Shown piece after piece: positions 25,478 through 34,181 of a stretch of 64,000 nucleotides of DNA. Below the pieces are notes generated by a model, which saw only the letters and a program-made list of their open reading frames with translations, ran no database searches and was not told the DNA's origin. Position 1 is the stretch's first letter, and the number at the start of each line of letters is the position of its first letter. The stretch is from Thalassobacillus sp. CUG 92003. GTDB taxonomy: Bacteria; Bacillota; Bacilli; Bacillales; Halobacillaceae. The position numbers and the translations under genes were made by a program. The stretch is from the NCBI RefSeq assembly GCF_013618635.1, contig NZ_JABLSJ010000005.1, positions 186,001 through 250,000 on the forward strand, read 5' to 3'.

Positions 25478-27025
25478 TTAGAATTGTTCTGAGATGGTTT
25501 TTGCTTGCATGTGGAGAGCTAGATAGTCTGGACCGCCCGCTTTGGAATCGGTACCTGACATATTGAATCCGCCAAATGGCTGGTAACCAACAATGGCTCC
25601 CGTACAATTACGGTTAAAGTACAGGTTACCCACATGAAAATCTACTTTCGCTTTATCTAAATGCTCACGGTTATTTGAAATAACAGCACCAGTCAAACCG
25701 TATTCGGTGTTGTTGGCAATATCAATCGCTTCATTAAAGTCATTGGCTTTGGTAAAGCAAACAACGGGACCAAAGATTTCTTCTTGCTGCATACGTGAAT
25801 TTGGATCAAGGTCAGCAAACACGGTAGGCTCAATGAAATAACCTTTAGAATCATCGCCTTTACCGCCTGTCACTAATCGTCCTTCTTCTTTGCCGATTTC
25901 GATATAGCTCATGATTTTATCAAAAGCAGCTTGTTCAACGACCGGTCCCATGTAGACATTCGATTCTGTTGCGTTGCCTACTGTTAATTCTTTAGCACGT
26001 TTCGCCACGCCGTCAAGCACTTCATCATAAACATCTTTGTGCACGACAGCACGAGAACCGGATGAACATTTTTGTCCAGAGAAACCGTACGCAGATACAA
26101 TGATCGCTTCAATCGCTGTTTCAATATCCGCTTCCTTATCAACGACGACCGTATCTTTGCCGCCCATCTCTACAATCACTTTTTTCAGATGCTTTTGCTC
26201 AGGCTGGACTTCTGCTGCACGTTTGTAAAGCTCTGTTCCAACATCGCGGGAGCCTGTGAAGGATATGAGGGCCGTTTTAGGGTGATCGACCAAATAATTT
26301 CCTACTTCTCTTCCGCTGCCAGGTACAAAGTTCAGTACACCTTTAGGCAAGCCTGCTTCTTCTAGCACTTCTACAAATTTAGCAGCAATAACCGGACTAT
26401 TACTTGCCGGCTTCAGAACGACGGTGTTGCCTGTTACGAGCGGCGCGACTGTTGTTCCTGCCATAATGGCAAAAGCCAAATTCCATGGTGGAATGACGAC
26501 TGAAACACCAGTGGACGTATAAATATAACGATTCTGTTCTCCCGGGCGGCTTTCAACATGCTTGCCTTCACCCAGTTCAATCATCTGACGTGCATAATAT
26601 TCCATAAAATCAATCGCCTCTGCCGTGTCAGCATCCGCTTCCTTCCAAGGCTTTCCTACTTCATATGCCAAATAAGCAGAGAATTCATGTTTGCGTCGGC
26701 GTACGATTGCAGCAGCACGGAATAAAATTTCTGCCCGGGAACGCGGGTCCCATTTCTTCCAGTCTTCAAAAGCGTTACTAGCAGATTGTATGGCTTTCTC
26801 GGCAATTTCTTGGTTAGCTTTTGAGACATTTCCCACAACCTGTTTCGTGTTAGCAGGGTTGGTTGAAACAATTTTTTGGTCAGTGCGTATACACTCACCG
26901 TTCACGACTACATCATAGTTTTCTCCTAATTGACCTTTGACTAATTTCAATGCCTCTTCAAATTCTTTTTTATTTGATTCGACTGTAAAATCTGTAAATG
27001 GTTCATGCTTATATGGTGTGACCAT
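25478..27025 (-). CDS. putC: L-glutamate gamma-semialdehyde (1-pyrroline-5-carboxylate) dehydrogenase
   Basis: NAD-dependent aldehyde dehydrogenase oxidising glutamate semialdehyde to glutamate, the second step of proline catabolism. 515 residues, typical of RocA/PutC. Seen: [11 protein letters not shown], the general base Glu in IVEMGGKD, the catalytic Cys in [15 protein letters not shown] and [10 protein letters not shown]. The ATG at 27025 follows AAGGGGAA. It lies 26 bases after putB, so proline use is favoured over arginine use (rocA) for the symbol. Confidence 0.95.
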   Translation of the reverse strand: MVTPYKHEPFTDFTVESNKKEFEEALKLVKGQLGENYDVVVNGECIRTDQKIVSTNPANTKQVVGNVSKANQEIAEKAIQSASNAFEDWKKWDPRSRAEILFRAAAIVRRRKHEFSAYLAYEVGKPWKEADADTAEAIDFMEYYARQMIELGEGKHVESRPGEQNRYIYTSTGVSVVIPPWNLAFAIMAGTTVAPLVTGNTVVLKPASNSPVIAAKFVEVLEEAGLPKGVLNFVPGSGREVGNYLVDHPKTALISFTGSRDVGTELYKRAAEVQPEQKHLKKVIVEMGGKDTVVVDKEADIETAIEAIIVSAYGFSGQKCSSGSRAVVHKDVYDEVLDGVAKRAKELTVGNATESNVYMGPVVEQAAFDKIMSYIEIGKEEGRLVTGGKGDDSKGYFIEPTVFADLDPNSRMQQEEIFGPVVCFTKANDFNEAIDIANNTEYGLTGAVISNNREHLDKAKVDFHVGNLYFNRNCTGAIVGYQPFGGFNMSGTDSKAGGPDYLALHMQAKTISEQF

Positions 27026-27051
27026 AATAAAATTCCCCTTCCAAATATAAG

Positions 27052-27975
27052 TTATTTGCTGAAGATCCCTTTTAAAGCAAAACTGATGTTTGCCGGACGT
27101 TCAGCTAAACGACGCATAAAGTAGCCGTACCAATCTTCTCCGTAGGGAAGATAGACTCGTACCTTATAGCCTTCTTTCATTAAATCAAGCTGTGTCTGGT
27201 TCCGCATGCCATATAGCATTTGGAACTCAAACTGATCGTTTGGAATGTTGTGTTCTTTAACCAATTGCTTTGTAAAGCGAATCATCTCATCGTCATGACT
27301 CGCCACAGCAGTATAATGACCGTTTAGAAGGTTTTTTCGAATCATCTGCTTTAAATTGTCATCCACCATTGATTTTTCAACAAAAGCAACTTTCCCGGAT
27401 TCTTTATAAGCGCCTTTGACCAACCGCAAGTAGGGATGATAGTCATTCAGGTCGTCTAAATCTTCTACAGAGCGGTAAAGATACGATTGAATAACGGTGC
27501 CGATGTTGTCGTATTGGGATTTTAATGATTTATAGATCTCCAGGGTTTGCTGGCACCGAGTAGAATCTTCCATGTCAATTGTAATCACGACATTGTGCGC
27601 TTGAGCTTTTTCCATGATCTCATGCATGTTCTTCATAACCAGTTCATAGCTGATATCCATTCCGAGCGAGGTCAACTTTAAAGATAGCTCTGAATGAAGG
27701 CCATTTTGGTCGATTTTCTCAATTGTAGCCATACATTCTTGACAGCGCTTTCTTGCCTCCGCTTCGGAGTTGACGAATTCCCCGAGATGGTCGACCGTTA
27801 CATGTAAACCTTGGTTGTTTAATTGTTCAATTAACGGAATCGCCTGGTCAAACGTCTCGCCTCCAACGATTTTGTCAGCACCAAACTTACTCCCCCAACG
27901 TTTAGCTAGCTTATCCAACACGCGGCTATTAGACAGATAAAGGAAAAAGTTCTTACTTATAGCTTCTAAGGTCAT
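27052..27975 (-). CDS. putB: Proline dehydrogenase
   Basis: FAD-dependent oxidation of proline to 1-pyrroline-5-carboxylate at the membrane face. 307 residues, the short monofunctional Gram-positive form, a (beta/alpha)8 barrel. Seen: [30 protein letters not shown], the [11 protein letters not shown] segment and [21 protein letters not shown]. Start ATG at 27975, with AAGGGG close by; a GTG one codon earlier is too near the site. It is first in putB-putC. A TATAAT lies at 28059-28054 with a poor -35, as expected for an activator-dependent promoter. Confidence 0.95.
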   Translation of the reverse strand: MTLEAISKNFFLYLSNSRVLDKLAKRWGSKFGADKIVGGETFDQAIPLIEQLNNQGLHVTVDHLGEFVNSEAEARKRCQECMATIEKIDQNGLHSELSLKLTSLGMDISYELVMKNMHEIMEKAQAHNVVITIDMEDSTRCQQTLEIYKSLKSQYDNIGTVIQSYLYRSVEDLDDLNDYHPYLRLVKGAYKESGKVAFVEKSMVDDNLKQMIRKNLLNGHYTAVASHDDEMIRFTKQLVKEHNIPNDQFEFQMLYGMRNQTQLDLMKEGYKVRVYLPYGEDWYGYFMRRLAERPANISFALKGIFSK

Positions 27976-28027
27976 CACACCCCTTCATCATTAAGTTCCC
28001 TAAAAATGAAATAGCTGTTCAAAATAG

Positions 28028-28044
28028 ACATGATTTGTTCATGT
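28028..28044. promoter_or_regulatory. 17-bp palindrome in the putB 5' region, candidate operator
   Basis: ACATGA-TTTGT-TCATGT is a perfect 6-5-6 inverted repeat between the putative putB -10 (28059-28054) and its start codon. The position fits a repressor site; which protein binds is unknown. Confidence 0.45.
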
Positions 28045-28237
28045 ATTAAGAAAATTATAACGATTTTTGCAGAATAATGATACGTGATGAAAGCACAAAC
28101 ATGTTGGGGGTGTTTTGTGTCTCAGGCACAAAGTAAGATTGACAGTCCTTTCTGTTGCTTTTAGGAAGAAGGAGATTCTACAATCGGTTTATTCATGAAC
28201 CAATTCATAGTAAAGCTTATCTTCTTAGACATAAATA

Positions 28238-28276
28238 AAACAAGCCCTCTCCTTATTTAAAAGGAAAGGGCTTGAT
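28238..28276 (-). terminator. Terminator of the tRNA-Val transcript
   Basis: CAAGCCCT-TCCTT pairs with AAGGA-GGGCTTG on the minus strand, followed by TTTTATTT. Confidence 0.85.
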
Positions 28277-28281
28277 TTAGA

Positions 28282-28353
28282 TGAGCCGTACTGGATTTGA
28301 ACCAGTGACCTCTTGCCTGTCAAGCAAGCGTTCTCCCACTGAACTAACGGCTC
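28282..28353 (-). tRNA. tRNA-Val (anticodon GAC)
   Basis: 72-nt cloverleaf on the minus strand: acceptor GAGCCGT/ACGGCTC, D-arm GTTC/GAAC, anticodon stem CTTGC/GCAAG with loop TTGACAG (anticodon GAC, valine), T-arm ACTGG-TTCAAAT-CCAGT, discriminator A. CCA is not encoded. It stands alone with its own promoter and terminator. Confidence 0.93.
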
Positions 28354-28401
28354 CTATTTAGAAAAAGAATCTGACGTAAACGTAATCAATCGACATGTAA
28401 T

Positions 28402-28430
28402 AATATATAATGGATTGAACACAATGTCAA
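28402..28430 (-). promoter_or_regulatory. SigA promoter of the tRNA-Val gene
   Basis: TTGACA, a 17-base spacer, then TATATT on the minus strand, about 50 bases upstream of the tRNA. Near-consensus, as expected for a stable RNA gene. Confidence 0.85.
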
Positions 28431-28556
28431 TGCTTAAATGCTTTTGATTGGCTCAATTGATTACAAATAAACAGAATAAGCTGCATTTTAGTGAATCATG
28501 CAATAAGTGATCATTTCAGCGGCATAATAAGCGTAATTCAACAGGAGGTTATGTTT

Positions 28557-28655
28557 ATGAAATATATGCTCATAGCTTGGGCAGCTTATGCGGTACTGGG
28601 TGCTTTATTACTGTTTGCCATTTATTTAGCAGGAGGGTTTAAAGGTTTGTCATGA
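28557..28655 (+). CDS. Small single-pass membrane protein (32 residues)
   Basis: MKYMLIAWAAYAVLGALLLF and then AIYLAGGFKGLS, with AGGAGG eight bases before the ATG at 28557. Almost the entire length is one hydrophobic helix. I do not recognise it. The strong ribosome site and clean ends support it as a real gene. Confidence 0.6.
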   Translation: MKYMLIAWAAYAVLGALLLFAIYLAGGFKGLS

Positions 28656-28749
28656 AAGTGCTCAACGTCTTATGCTTATTTGTGATAGAATAGATTTAAC
28701 TTTTCTTCATGCGGGAACAACCGTATATGAAGATGACGCTTCATGCAAT

Positions 28750-28776
28750 ACGATACGATTACAGGTATCGTTTTTT
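28750..28776 (+). terminator. Terminator-like hairpin just upstream of yjcH
   Basis: ACGATAC-GATTACAG-GTATCGT followed by six T, ending right before the yjcH ribosome site. It either ends the upstream small-gene transcript or attenuates yjcH. Upstream, ATGAAG (28727) can pair with CTTCAT on either side (28705 or 28739). Confidence 0.7.
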
Positions 28777-28790
28777 AGGAGGACAGGATT

Positions 28791-29516
28791 ATGGGACGTT
28801 CAGGAGATATGGAAGATTACCACATTGAAAGTCACTTTCTAAACGAAACAATGACTTTAAAAGTGTACAAACCTGAACACTTTTCAACATTGTACAAATA
28901 TCATATATGCATCATGCAGGATGGTGACGACTACTACCAAATGGGCAGGGTGGCTACATTGAGTGACAAACTGCATAAAGAAAACCGAATTGAAAACACC
29001 ATTTTCGTAGGCATCCATTATCGAGATAAATATGATCGTCAGGATAAATATCACCCTGATGGCAAACAACAGACGGCATATGTGAAGTTTTTGGTGAACG
29101 AAGTCGTACCGTTCTTAGATGAACATCTTCCCGGCTATCATATGGGGAGCGGCCGAACACTTATGGGCGATTCATTGGCGGGAACGCTTGCTTTCATGAC
29201 CGCAGTCAAATACCCTCACACGTTCGGCAATGTTATTATGCAGTCACCATTTGTCAGTGAGCACGTCATGGAAGTCTTACATACAGTGTCAGACTTGTCT
29301 TCCCTTTCGATCTATCACACCATAGGCGATCGTGAAGATGATGTTCCAACAACGGATGGGTCAAGAAAAAATTTTTTGGAACCCAACCGCGACCTTCGAA
29401 ATTATTTAAACCGTAAACCTTTGACTTATTTTTATCATGAAATTGAAGGGGACCATACCTGGGGGACGTGGCAAAAGGATATTGAACGAGCTATCATTAC
29501 AATGTTTGGACAATAA
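28791..29516 (+). CDS. yjcH: Putative esterase, alpha/beta hydrolase (YjcH-like)
   Basis: 241 residues of the esterase-D/enterochelin-esterase-like family. The nucleophile elbow is GDSLAGTLA (Ser near residue 127); a late Asp and the His in GDHTWGTW complete a plausible triad. No signal peptide, so cytoplasmic. The ATG at 28791 has AGGAGG eight bases upstream. It is followed by yjcG and yjcF, the same trio as in B. subtilis (order yjcF-yjcG-yjcH there). Substrate unknown. Confidence 0.85.
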   Translation: MGRSGDMEDYHIESHFLNETMTLKVYKPEHFSTLYKYHICIMQDGDDYYQMGRVATLSDKLHKENRIENTIFVGIHYRDKYDRQDKYHPDGKQQTAYVKFLVNEVVPFLDEHLPGYHMGSGRTLMGDSLAGTLAFMTAVKYPHTFGNVIMQSPFVSEHVMEVLHTVSDLSSLSIYHTIGDREDDVPTTDGSRKNFLEPNRDLRNYLNRKPLTYFYHEIEGDHTWGTWQKDIERAIITMFGQ

Positions 29517-29638
29517 ACGGCATTTCTAAATTTTCAATTATTTGATATAATATTCGTACGTATACATTCAGACTGGAGGAAATAACCCATTCAATTCTCC
29601 TCCGGAACTCTGTCTACACTATTTCAGGAGGGTTTTTC

Positions 29639-30151
29639 ATGAAGTATGGTATTGCTATTTTTCCTTCAAAAAACATACAAGACATCGTCAATTCATACCG
29701 TAAACGATACGATCCGCATTACGCCTTAATTCCACCACACATCACACTGAAAGAGGCTTTTGAAGCCACGGATGAGGAAATTGAATTGTACGTGGAGGAA
29801 TTAAAAAAAGTAGCTATAGAAACAGAACCATTTGACTACGAAATTCACAAGGTCAGTTCCTTTACGCCCGTCACAAACACAATTTATCTTAAGGTCGAAC
29901 CTTCTGAAGAAATGTATAACTTGAATGAGCGCCTTCATTCAGGCGCCCTTCCATCAGAACAAGAATTTTCATTCGTCCCGCACCTCACCCTTGCGCAAAA
30001 GCTTGCTTATGAGGAATATTCGGATGTTTATGGCAGCCTAAGCATGCACAACTTCGATCTTAAAGACACTGTCCATCGTTTTCAGTTGTTGTATCAGCTT
30101 GAAAATGGGTCTTGGAGTGTCTTTGAAACATTCCGGCTAGGTGAGGGGTAA
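29639..30151 (+). CDS. yjcG: 2H phosphoesterase superfamily protein (YjcG, UPF0477)
   Basis: 170 residues. Two HxT motifs, PPHITLKE near residue 40 and PHLTLAQ near 115, mark the 2'-5' RNA ligase-like/2H phosphoesterase fold. The start MKYGIAIFPSKNIQD is typical of YjcG. AGGAGGG precedes the ATG. It ends 7 bases before yjcF, so the pair is co-translated. The physiological substrate is unknown. Confidence 0.92.
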   Translation: MKYGIAIFPSKNIQDIVNSYRKRYDPHYALIPPHITLKEAFEATDEEIELYVEELKKVAIETEPFDYEIHKVSSFTPVTNTIYLKVEPSEEMYNLNERLHSGALPSEQEFSFVPHLTLAQKLAYEEYSDVYGSLSMHNFDLKDTVHRFQLLYQLENGSWSVFETFRLGEG

Positions 30152-30158
30152 AGCAGCT

Positions 30159-30584
30159 ATGAACATCAAGACCGTCACCTCTTCTGCCTCGCTTGAAGAT
30201 GCTTACCACATCCGTCGAACAGTTTTTATCGAGGAACAAAATGTGTCCCCTGACGAAGAATTAGATGGACTCGACAATGAAGCCATTCATTTAGTGGGAT
30301 ACATACACGAGCAGCCGATTGCCGCTGCTCGTCTCCGCTTTGTGGATGAGTATGGTAAGTTGGAGCGTATATGTGTCTTGCCAACGTTCAGAGGTAACGC
30401 TTACGGTAAGAAAATGATTGAAGCGTTAGAAACTGTGATTATTGAACAAAATAGTTCTCATGCTAAGTTAAATGCTCAATCCCATGCTAAAGGATTTTAC
30501 CAATTATTAGGTTACGAGCAAATATCAGACGAATTCGTCGATGCAGGCATTTTGCATGTCACCATGACTAAACAATTGCGGTAA
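30159..30584 (+). CDS. yjcF: GNAT N-acetyltransferase (YjcF-like)
   Basis: 141 residues. Small GNAT with DAYHIRRTVFIEEQNV at the start (the ElaA/YjcF pattern), RLRFVDEYGKLERICVLP and the acetyl-CoA loop RGNAYGKKMIEAL. The ATG at 30159 has GAGGGG ten bases upstream; a GTG at 30141 lacks a site and overlaps yjcG. The substrate is unknown. Confidence 0.9.
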   Translation: MNIKTVTSSASLEDAYHIRRTVFIEEQNVSPDEELDGLDNEAIHLVGYIHEQPIAAARLRFVDEYGKLERICVLPTFRGNAYGKKMIEALETVIIEQNSSHAKLNAQSHAKGFYQLLGYEQISDEFVDAGILHVTMTKQLR

Positions 30585-30616
30585 AAGCTCTGTTTAATAA
30601 ACAGGCTTTTTATTTT
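30583..30616 (+). terminator. Terminator of yjcHGF
   Basis: AAAGC-CTGTTT/AAACAG-GCTTTTT hairpin beginning at the yjcF stop codon. Confidence 0.88.
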
Positions 30617-30679
30617 GGGTATATATTCGTCAACTTCCGTTTACAATGGTAACAAAACCGTAACGGGAATGATGACGAA

Positions 30680-31354
30680 ATGGATTACTTTCATATTTTT
30701 ATAGAAACGGTATTTGGGTTTGCTGCCTTGTTTGTACTGACGAAAGTATTGGGTAAATCTCAAATCACTCAAATTACAGCGTTTGATTTCATTGCAGCAT
30801 TAGTGCTTGGGGAACTCGTAGGGAATGCCTTGTATGACCCGGAGGTCGGCGTTGCAGAAATAGGTTATGCCGTCTTACTGTGGGGAATCTTGATTTACGC
30901 AACAGAACTCATTACCGAAAAAGTGAAAAAAACACGCGGCCTTTTAGAGGGCCGTCCTTCCATCATCATCTATAAGGGAAAAATGTTAAAAGAGCAATTA
31001 TCCAAAAGTAAGTTGGATATTAATCAACTTCAGCATTTACTCCGTTCCAAAGATGTGTTCTCGGTACAGGACGTTGAGTATGCTGTCCTGGAAACGGACG
31101 GTACCATCTCTGTATTAAAAAAATCACACATGCAAAACCCGACTCGAGGCGATTTGAATTTACAACCACAACCAGTTCCCTTACCGACGACCCTGATCAG
31201 TGATGGCGAAGTCATTTGGGACAATCTCCTCGAAACGGGTTTTGATCGAGAGTGGTTGGAAACGCAACTGCAGTATCAAAATGTCAATGACATCTCTAAT
31301 GTATTATACGCAGAATATAAACAAGGAGAAGCTCTGTATGTATTAACATACTAA
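30680..31354 (+). CDS. DUF421 membrane protein (YetF family)
   Basis: 224 residues. Three N-terminal transmembrane segments (about residues 3-22, 33-52 and 60-77), then a cytoplasmic DUF421 domain with GRPSIIIYKGKM, the LLRSKDVFSVQDVEYAVLETDG block and LISDGEVIWDNL. Families of this kind in sporeformers include YetF and YdfS; function is not settled. The ribosome site is weak. It meets the oppositely oriented hydrolase tail to tail with a 4-base overlap. Confidence 0.88.
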   Translation: MDYFHIFIETVFGFAALFVLTKVLGKSQITQITAFDFIAALVLGELVGNALYDPEVGVAEIGYAVLLWGILIYATELITEKVKKTRGLLEGRPSIIIYKGKMLKEQLSKSKLDINQLQHLLRSKDVFSVQDVEYAVLETDGTISVLKKSHMQNPTRGDLNLQPQPVPLPTTLISDGEVIWDNLLETGFDREWLETQLQYQNVNDISNVLYAEYKQGEALYVLTY

Positions 31355-32259
31355 GCTTCTCCTTCAATAATTCTGAAGACCCAGCGATATTTCTCGACAT
31401 CATGGACGATCCGTTTTTGTTTTATCAATCCGACTAAGTAACCTGTGACAGCTGTCTTATACAAAAGGAAGTGTGATAATGCTGGTGTGCTTACTTGAAA
31501 ATGATCACACATATTCGCAACGATGTGTTCATGGGTTACACCTTCCGGATGGGCATCTATCACCTCATAAATATGTTGCAGCAAGGATTCATGGTAGTCA
31601 ATATTCTGATGCACGGTCTTCTCAAAAAATGACTCATATGTGCCATGTCCAGGCACAGCACCGTCACACTCGACAGTCAACAACGTGCGCAATGACTGCA
31701 AAGTTTGGTAAGCATCGGTGATATAAGGTATTTTATGCTTTTTCAGCTGATCTTCGCTGAAATAAGCATCCGCTGCATATAAGACATTCTCCGTTTTGAC
31801 AGCGGCTTGATTATAGCTATGGCCAGGTAAAGAGATGATGTCGAGCCGGAAATTTCCGATTTCCATCTTACCGTCATAAGCTAATGCATCTATGCGCACA
31901 GGTTTCCCTTCCAAAAACTTATTTCGCAATTCCGGAATCGGATCATTACCTGAAAATAGATAGAGCGGCTCTAACATCGGGAATTGCAGAATAGCCGACT
32001 CAAATGGAGGAGCTATCGTGTAGACATTAAACTGGTTCTGAAGATATGCAGCTCCTCCGTAATGATCGGCATGAGCGTGGGTAATAAACAAATGCGTAAG
32101 TGGACAATCCCTTGCCTTTAATTCTTTTACAACTTGTTTGACTGAGGTACTATCTATTCCAGTATCAATCAACATCCCCTGATTCCCGGAACGGACATAG
32201 CCAATATTCACTGAACGATCAAAATAATAGCAGTTCTCATTCAATTGTATGAACGTCAT
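31351..32259 (-). CDS. Metallo-beta-lactamase-fold hydrolase
   Basis: 302 residues. The metal-binding motif THAHADHYGG (HxHxDH) is near residue 60, LPGHSYNQAA supplies the third His, and ADAYF the bridging Asp. The C-terminal 70 residues form a winged-helix-like tail, seen in beta-lactamase-fold proteins of the LACTB2/YflN type. The ATG at 32259 has AAGGGG nine bases upstream; an earlier TTG (32268) abuts it. Substrate not inferable. Confidence 0.88.
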   Translation of the reverse strand: MTFIQLNENCYYFDRSVNIGYVRSGNQGMLIDTGIDSTSVKQVVKELKARDCPLTHLFITHAHADHYGGAAYLQNQFNVYTIAPPFESAILQFPMLEPLYLFSGNDPIPELRNKFLEGKPVRIDALAYDGKMEIGNFRLDIISLPGHSYNQAAVKTENVLYAADAYFSEDQLKKHKIPYITDAYQTLQSLRTLLTVECDGAVPGHGTYESFFEKTVHQNIDYHESLLQHIYEVIDAHPEGVTHEHIVANMCDHFQVSTPALSHFLLYKTAVTGYLVGLIKQKRIVHDVEKYRWVFRIIEGEA

Positions 32260-32285
32260 ACGAGCCAACCCCTTTTTAGCGATTA

Positions 32286-32576
32286 CTAAATAGATTCGCT
32301 AAAGCGGCCGCCTTTTCCTGTTACATCTGCGTAGACTTCCTGTGCCAATGTGGACTCAGCTGCGTGAACATGACTGGTTGTAATGATTTTGGAGCTCAAT
32401 TCCTGGTATTCTTTCCGGTCTTCTTCACGTGGGTGCTCTTTTTTATTATCTGTCAATTTACTATCAAGGGTTGCTTTAAAAACACGCTCTAAGGTGAAAG
32501 GAGTTGCATCGCGCTGGACGGTCCGGTTCTGGTAGTCCTGATATTGAAATGGCTGGACAGGTAGAATGTAGCCCAT
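32286..32576 (-). CDS. Conserved small protein of unknown function
   Basis: 96 residues, starting MGYILPVQPFQYQDYQNR after AAGGAGG at eight bases. Hydrophilic, no signal peptide or membrane segment, with a charged middle (KKEHPREEDRKEYQEL) and a C-terminus STLAQEVYADVTGKGGRFSE. I cannot assign a family. It lies 26 bases upstream of the metallo-hydrolase in the same direction, so it may share its transcript. Confidence 0.75.
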   Translation of the reverse strand: MGYILPVQPFQYQDYQNRTVQRDATPFTLERVFKATLDSKLTDNKKEHPREEDRKEYQELSSKIITTSHVHAAESTLAQEVYADVTGKGGRFSESI

Positions 32577-32652
32577 TTAAGCTCCCTCCTTCATGTTATT
32601 ACTTCATTACCCTTTCTACAGTAAGAATATGCACATGACCTTCATTTTTTTA

Positions 32653-32880
32653 TCATTCAAGTTTATTACGTATGGTATCCATATATTTCGTAAACGTATC
32701 ATCAAAATCCTTCATTGTCTTTTCAAAATCTTGACTCCACGCCGTCGAATCCTTTTCAATTTGATTCATCGTTTCTTCAGGCTTCTGAAAAAATTTCTCA
32801 TGTTTAGCTAACTGCTGCTCCAGTTTCTCGAGTATTTTAATTGTATTTTGCACATTAAGACTGATCGGTGATCGCATCAT
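32653..32880 (-). CDS. Small coiled-coil protein of unknown function
   Basis: About 75 residues starting at the ATG at 32880, which overlaps the yjcA stop codon (ATGA arrangement), so it is probably translated by coupling; the own ribosome site is weak. The sequence is almost all helical with heptad-like spacing (IKILEKLEQQLAKHEKFF, then FEKTMKDFDDTFTKYM). It may act with YjcA in the spore; this is only inferred from position. Confidence 0.65.
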   Translation of the reverse strand: MMRSPISLNVQNTIKILEKLEQQLAKHEKFFQKPEETMNQIEKDSTAWSQDFEKTMKDFDDTFTKYMDTIRNKLE

Positions 32881-33218
32881 CTGCCTAACCACCGGTATAG
32901 CAGGGATTGACCGCCACTAATGGCAAGCACAATTAATACCAATTTCCCCATGTACATAAACTTCCACATTAATATAATGAATAATGAACACCATAATCCC
33001 GTGCACCACTGACAGCTTAACAGTTCCCCAAACCATCCTCTTATCCCTGACCCTTTTATAACCGGCCACAGAACCAAGTCTCCTTCTTCATTAACTGTTT
33101 CTTCATACCCTATAAAAGGAGAACGCAGCCACTCCATAATGGTGTCATCTACAATCAAACGGGTCAGCCTAAAACTTGCCAATATTAGAATTACGAGTGT
33201 CATCCAGCTTAACTCCAT
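32877..33218 (-). CDS. yjcA: DUF1360 sporulation membrane protein (YjcA-like)
   Basis: 113 residues. Hydrophobic N-terminal helix (LSWMTLVILILASFRLTRLI), a conserved WLRSPF segment, the LLSCQWCTGLW motif with two Cys, and a second hydrophobic helix. This is the DUF1360 pattern of B. subtilis YjcA and YngL. In B. subtilis, yjcA is a sporulation gene beside the cot cluster; here it is 450 bases from cotZ, which supports the assignment over YngL. Confidence 0.8.
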   Translation of the reverse strand: MELSWMTLVILILASFRLTRLIVDDTIMEWLRSPFIGYEETVNEEGDLVLWPVIKGSGIRGWFGELLSCQWCTGLWCSLFIILMWKFMYMGKLVLIVLAISGGQSLLYRWLGR

Positions 33219-33264
33219 ACCTTTCCCTCCTTATGTAAACGCACCCTAGAAGGATGCGTAAGTG

Positions 33265-33474
33265 CTAAATCCAGGAAAAACCTTCACCGCCACTTGATGA
33301 TTCGTGTCCTTTCCGTTCCTCCGCAGCGCTTTCCACTTCATTCCGGCTTTCTTCATGGTCCCGACCAAAAAAAGGATCGCGCCGTTTCTCATGTGTCGGT
33401 TCAATTTTGACATTATCTGCTTTAATAACGAGATCTTTCACATAAATGACTTTCTTTTTCTCTGACATGCCCAT
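33265..33474 (-). CDS. Small hydrophilic protein in the spore cluster, function unknown
   Basis: 69 residues starting MGMSEKKKVIYVKDLVIKA after AAAGGAG (the ATG at 33474 is 4 bases from it, the one at 33468 is 10 bases; either may be used). It is charged and low in complexity towards the end (SSSGGEGFSW). Position between yjcA and cotZ suggests a spore component; I do not recognise the family. Confidence 0.65.
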   Translation of the reverse strand: MGMSEKKKVIYVKDLVIKADNVKIEPTHEKRRDPFFGRDHEESRNEVESAAEERKGHESSSGGEGFSWI

Positions 33475-33590
33475 TCATCTCCTTTAGCTATCGTTAAGTC
33501 ATTGTTAGTGTATGTACGTAATAGGCGTCTGTATAGTCATCCGCCCGCTTTCTTTTATTAGGAAAGAAAAAAACCATTGCATTTGCCCAC

Positions 33591-33617
33591 ACCATCATTT
33601 CACCTGTTCATATTCTA
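33591..33617 (+). promoter_or_regulatory. Candidate SigK promoter of cotZ
   Basis: AC, 16 bases, then CATATTCTA matches the mother-cell SigK consensus AC-N16-CATANNNTA, 46 bases upstream of the cotZ start. This fits late coat gene expression. Confidence 0.6.
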
Positions 33618-33662
33618 TTAGAGACATCAAGTCAATTTGTTAAGAAAGGGGCTAACGCCATA

Positions 33663-34115
33663 ATGAGTTGCGGAAAAAAATTTGACTCAGGCAATTGTGT
33701 CTGTGACATTTTAAGAGAGATTGTTGACGCTCAAAACGACGTCATAGCTGATTGCAATACAAGTTGCGAACAGTCAATCAATGATCTCCTGGGAGACACT
33801 GGAGGGAACGGCCGAGACACAGTACCTGTGTTGCTTTACTGTAAGGGGAACTGCAAACCGTTCAAAGGATTCGGAGCAAGAAGAGATGCGATCAACGATG
33901 TGCTTGCCAGCTTTTATTTCAGAGTAAAAGATGTGGACGACGAATGTTGCGCAACGCTTGAATTGCTACGTGATCCGAACGACAATTGTGACGATCCAGA
34001 ATCACCAGTAAAACAATTCACCGGCAATCTTAGAGCGACTGGCATTTGTATTTCAGTGGATCTGGAATGCTTCTGTCATGTTACATGCCTTCCTGCTATT
34101 ACAGCGTTGAGCTAA
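33663..34115 (+). CDS. cotZ: Spore coat protein of the CotZ/CotY family
   Basis: 150 residues, rich in Cys in pairs (NCVCDI, YCKGNC, ECC, LECFCHVTC), as expected for disulfide-cross-linked outer coat and crust proteins. It starts MSCGKKFDSGNCVCDIL after AAAGGGG. Seen as one gene here, where B. subtilis has cotY and cotZ side by side. A very strong terminator follows. The choice of CotZ over CotY is by neighbourhood with cotO and fabI only. Confidence 0.88.
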   Translation: MSCGKKFDSGNCVCDILREIVDAQNDVIADCNTSCEQSINDLLGDTGGNGRDTVPVLLYCKGNCKPFKGFGARRDAINDVLASFYFRVKDVDDECCATLELLRDPNDNCDDPESPVKQFTGNLRATGICISVDLECFCHVTCLPAITALS

Positions 34116-34120
34116 TTACT

Positions 34121-34161
34121 AAAATAGTCGCGCCCGAGATGTCGGGCGCGACTATTTTTTT
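34121..34161 (+). terminator. Terminator of cotZ
   Basis: AAATAGTCGCGCCCGA-GATG-TCGGGCGCGACTATTT with a T-tract: a 16-bp perfect stem. Usable in both directions, so it may also serve cotO. Confidence 0.95.
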
Positions 34162-34181
34162 GGGCGATAAGCACGAGGATA

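Noticed and set aside
28088-28101. cre site upstream of putB (TGAAAGCACAAACA)
   Set aside because: Two mismatches include the central CG, which is essential for CcpA binding.
28282-28353. Reading the tRNA as tRNA-Asp on the plus strand (GTC triplet)
   Set aside because: Only the minus strand gives correct D-arm, T-arm and variable loop; its anticodon is GAC, valine.
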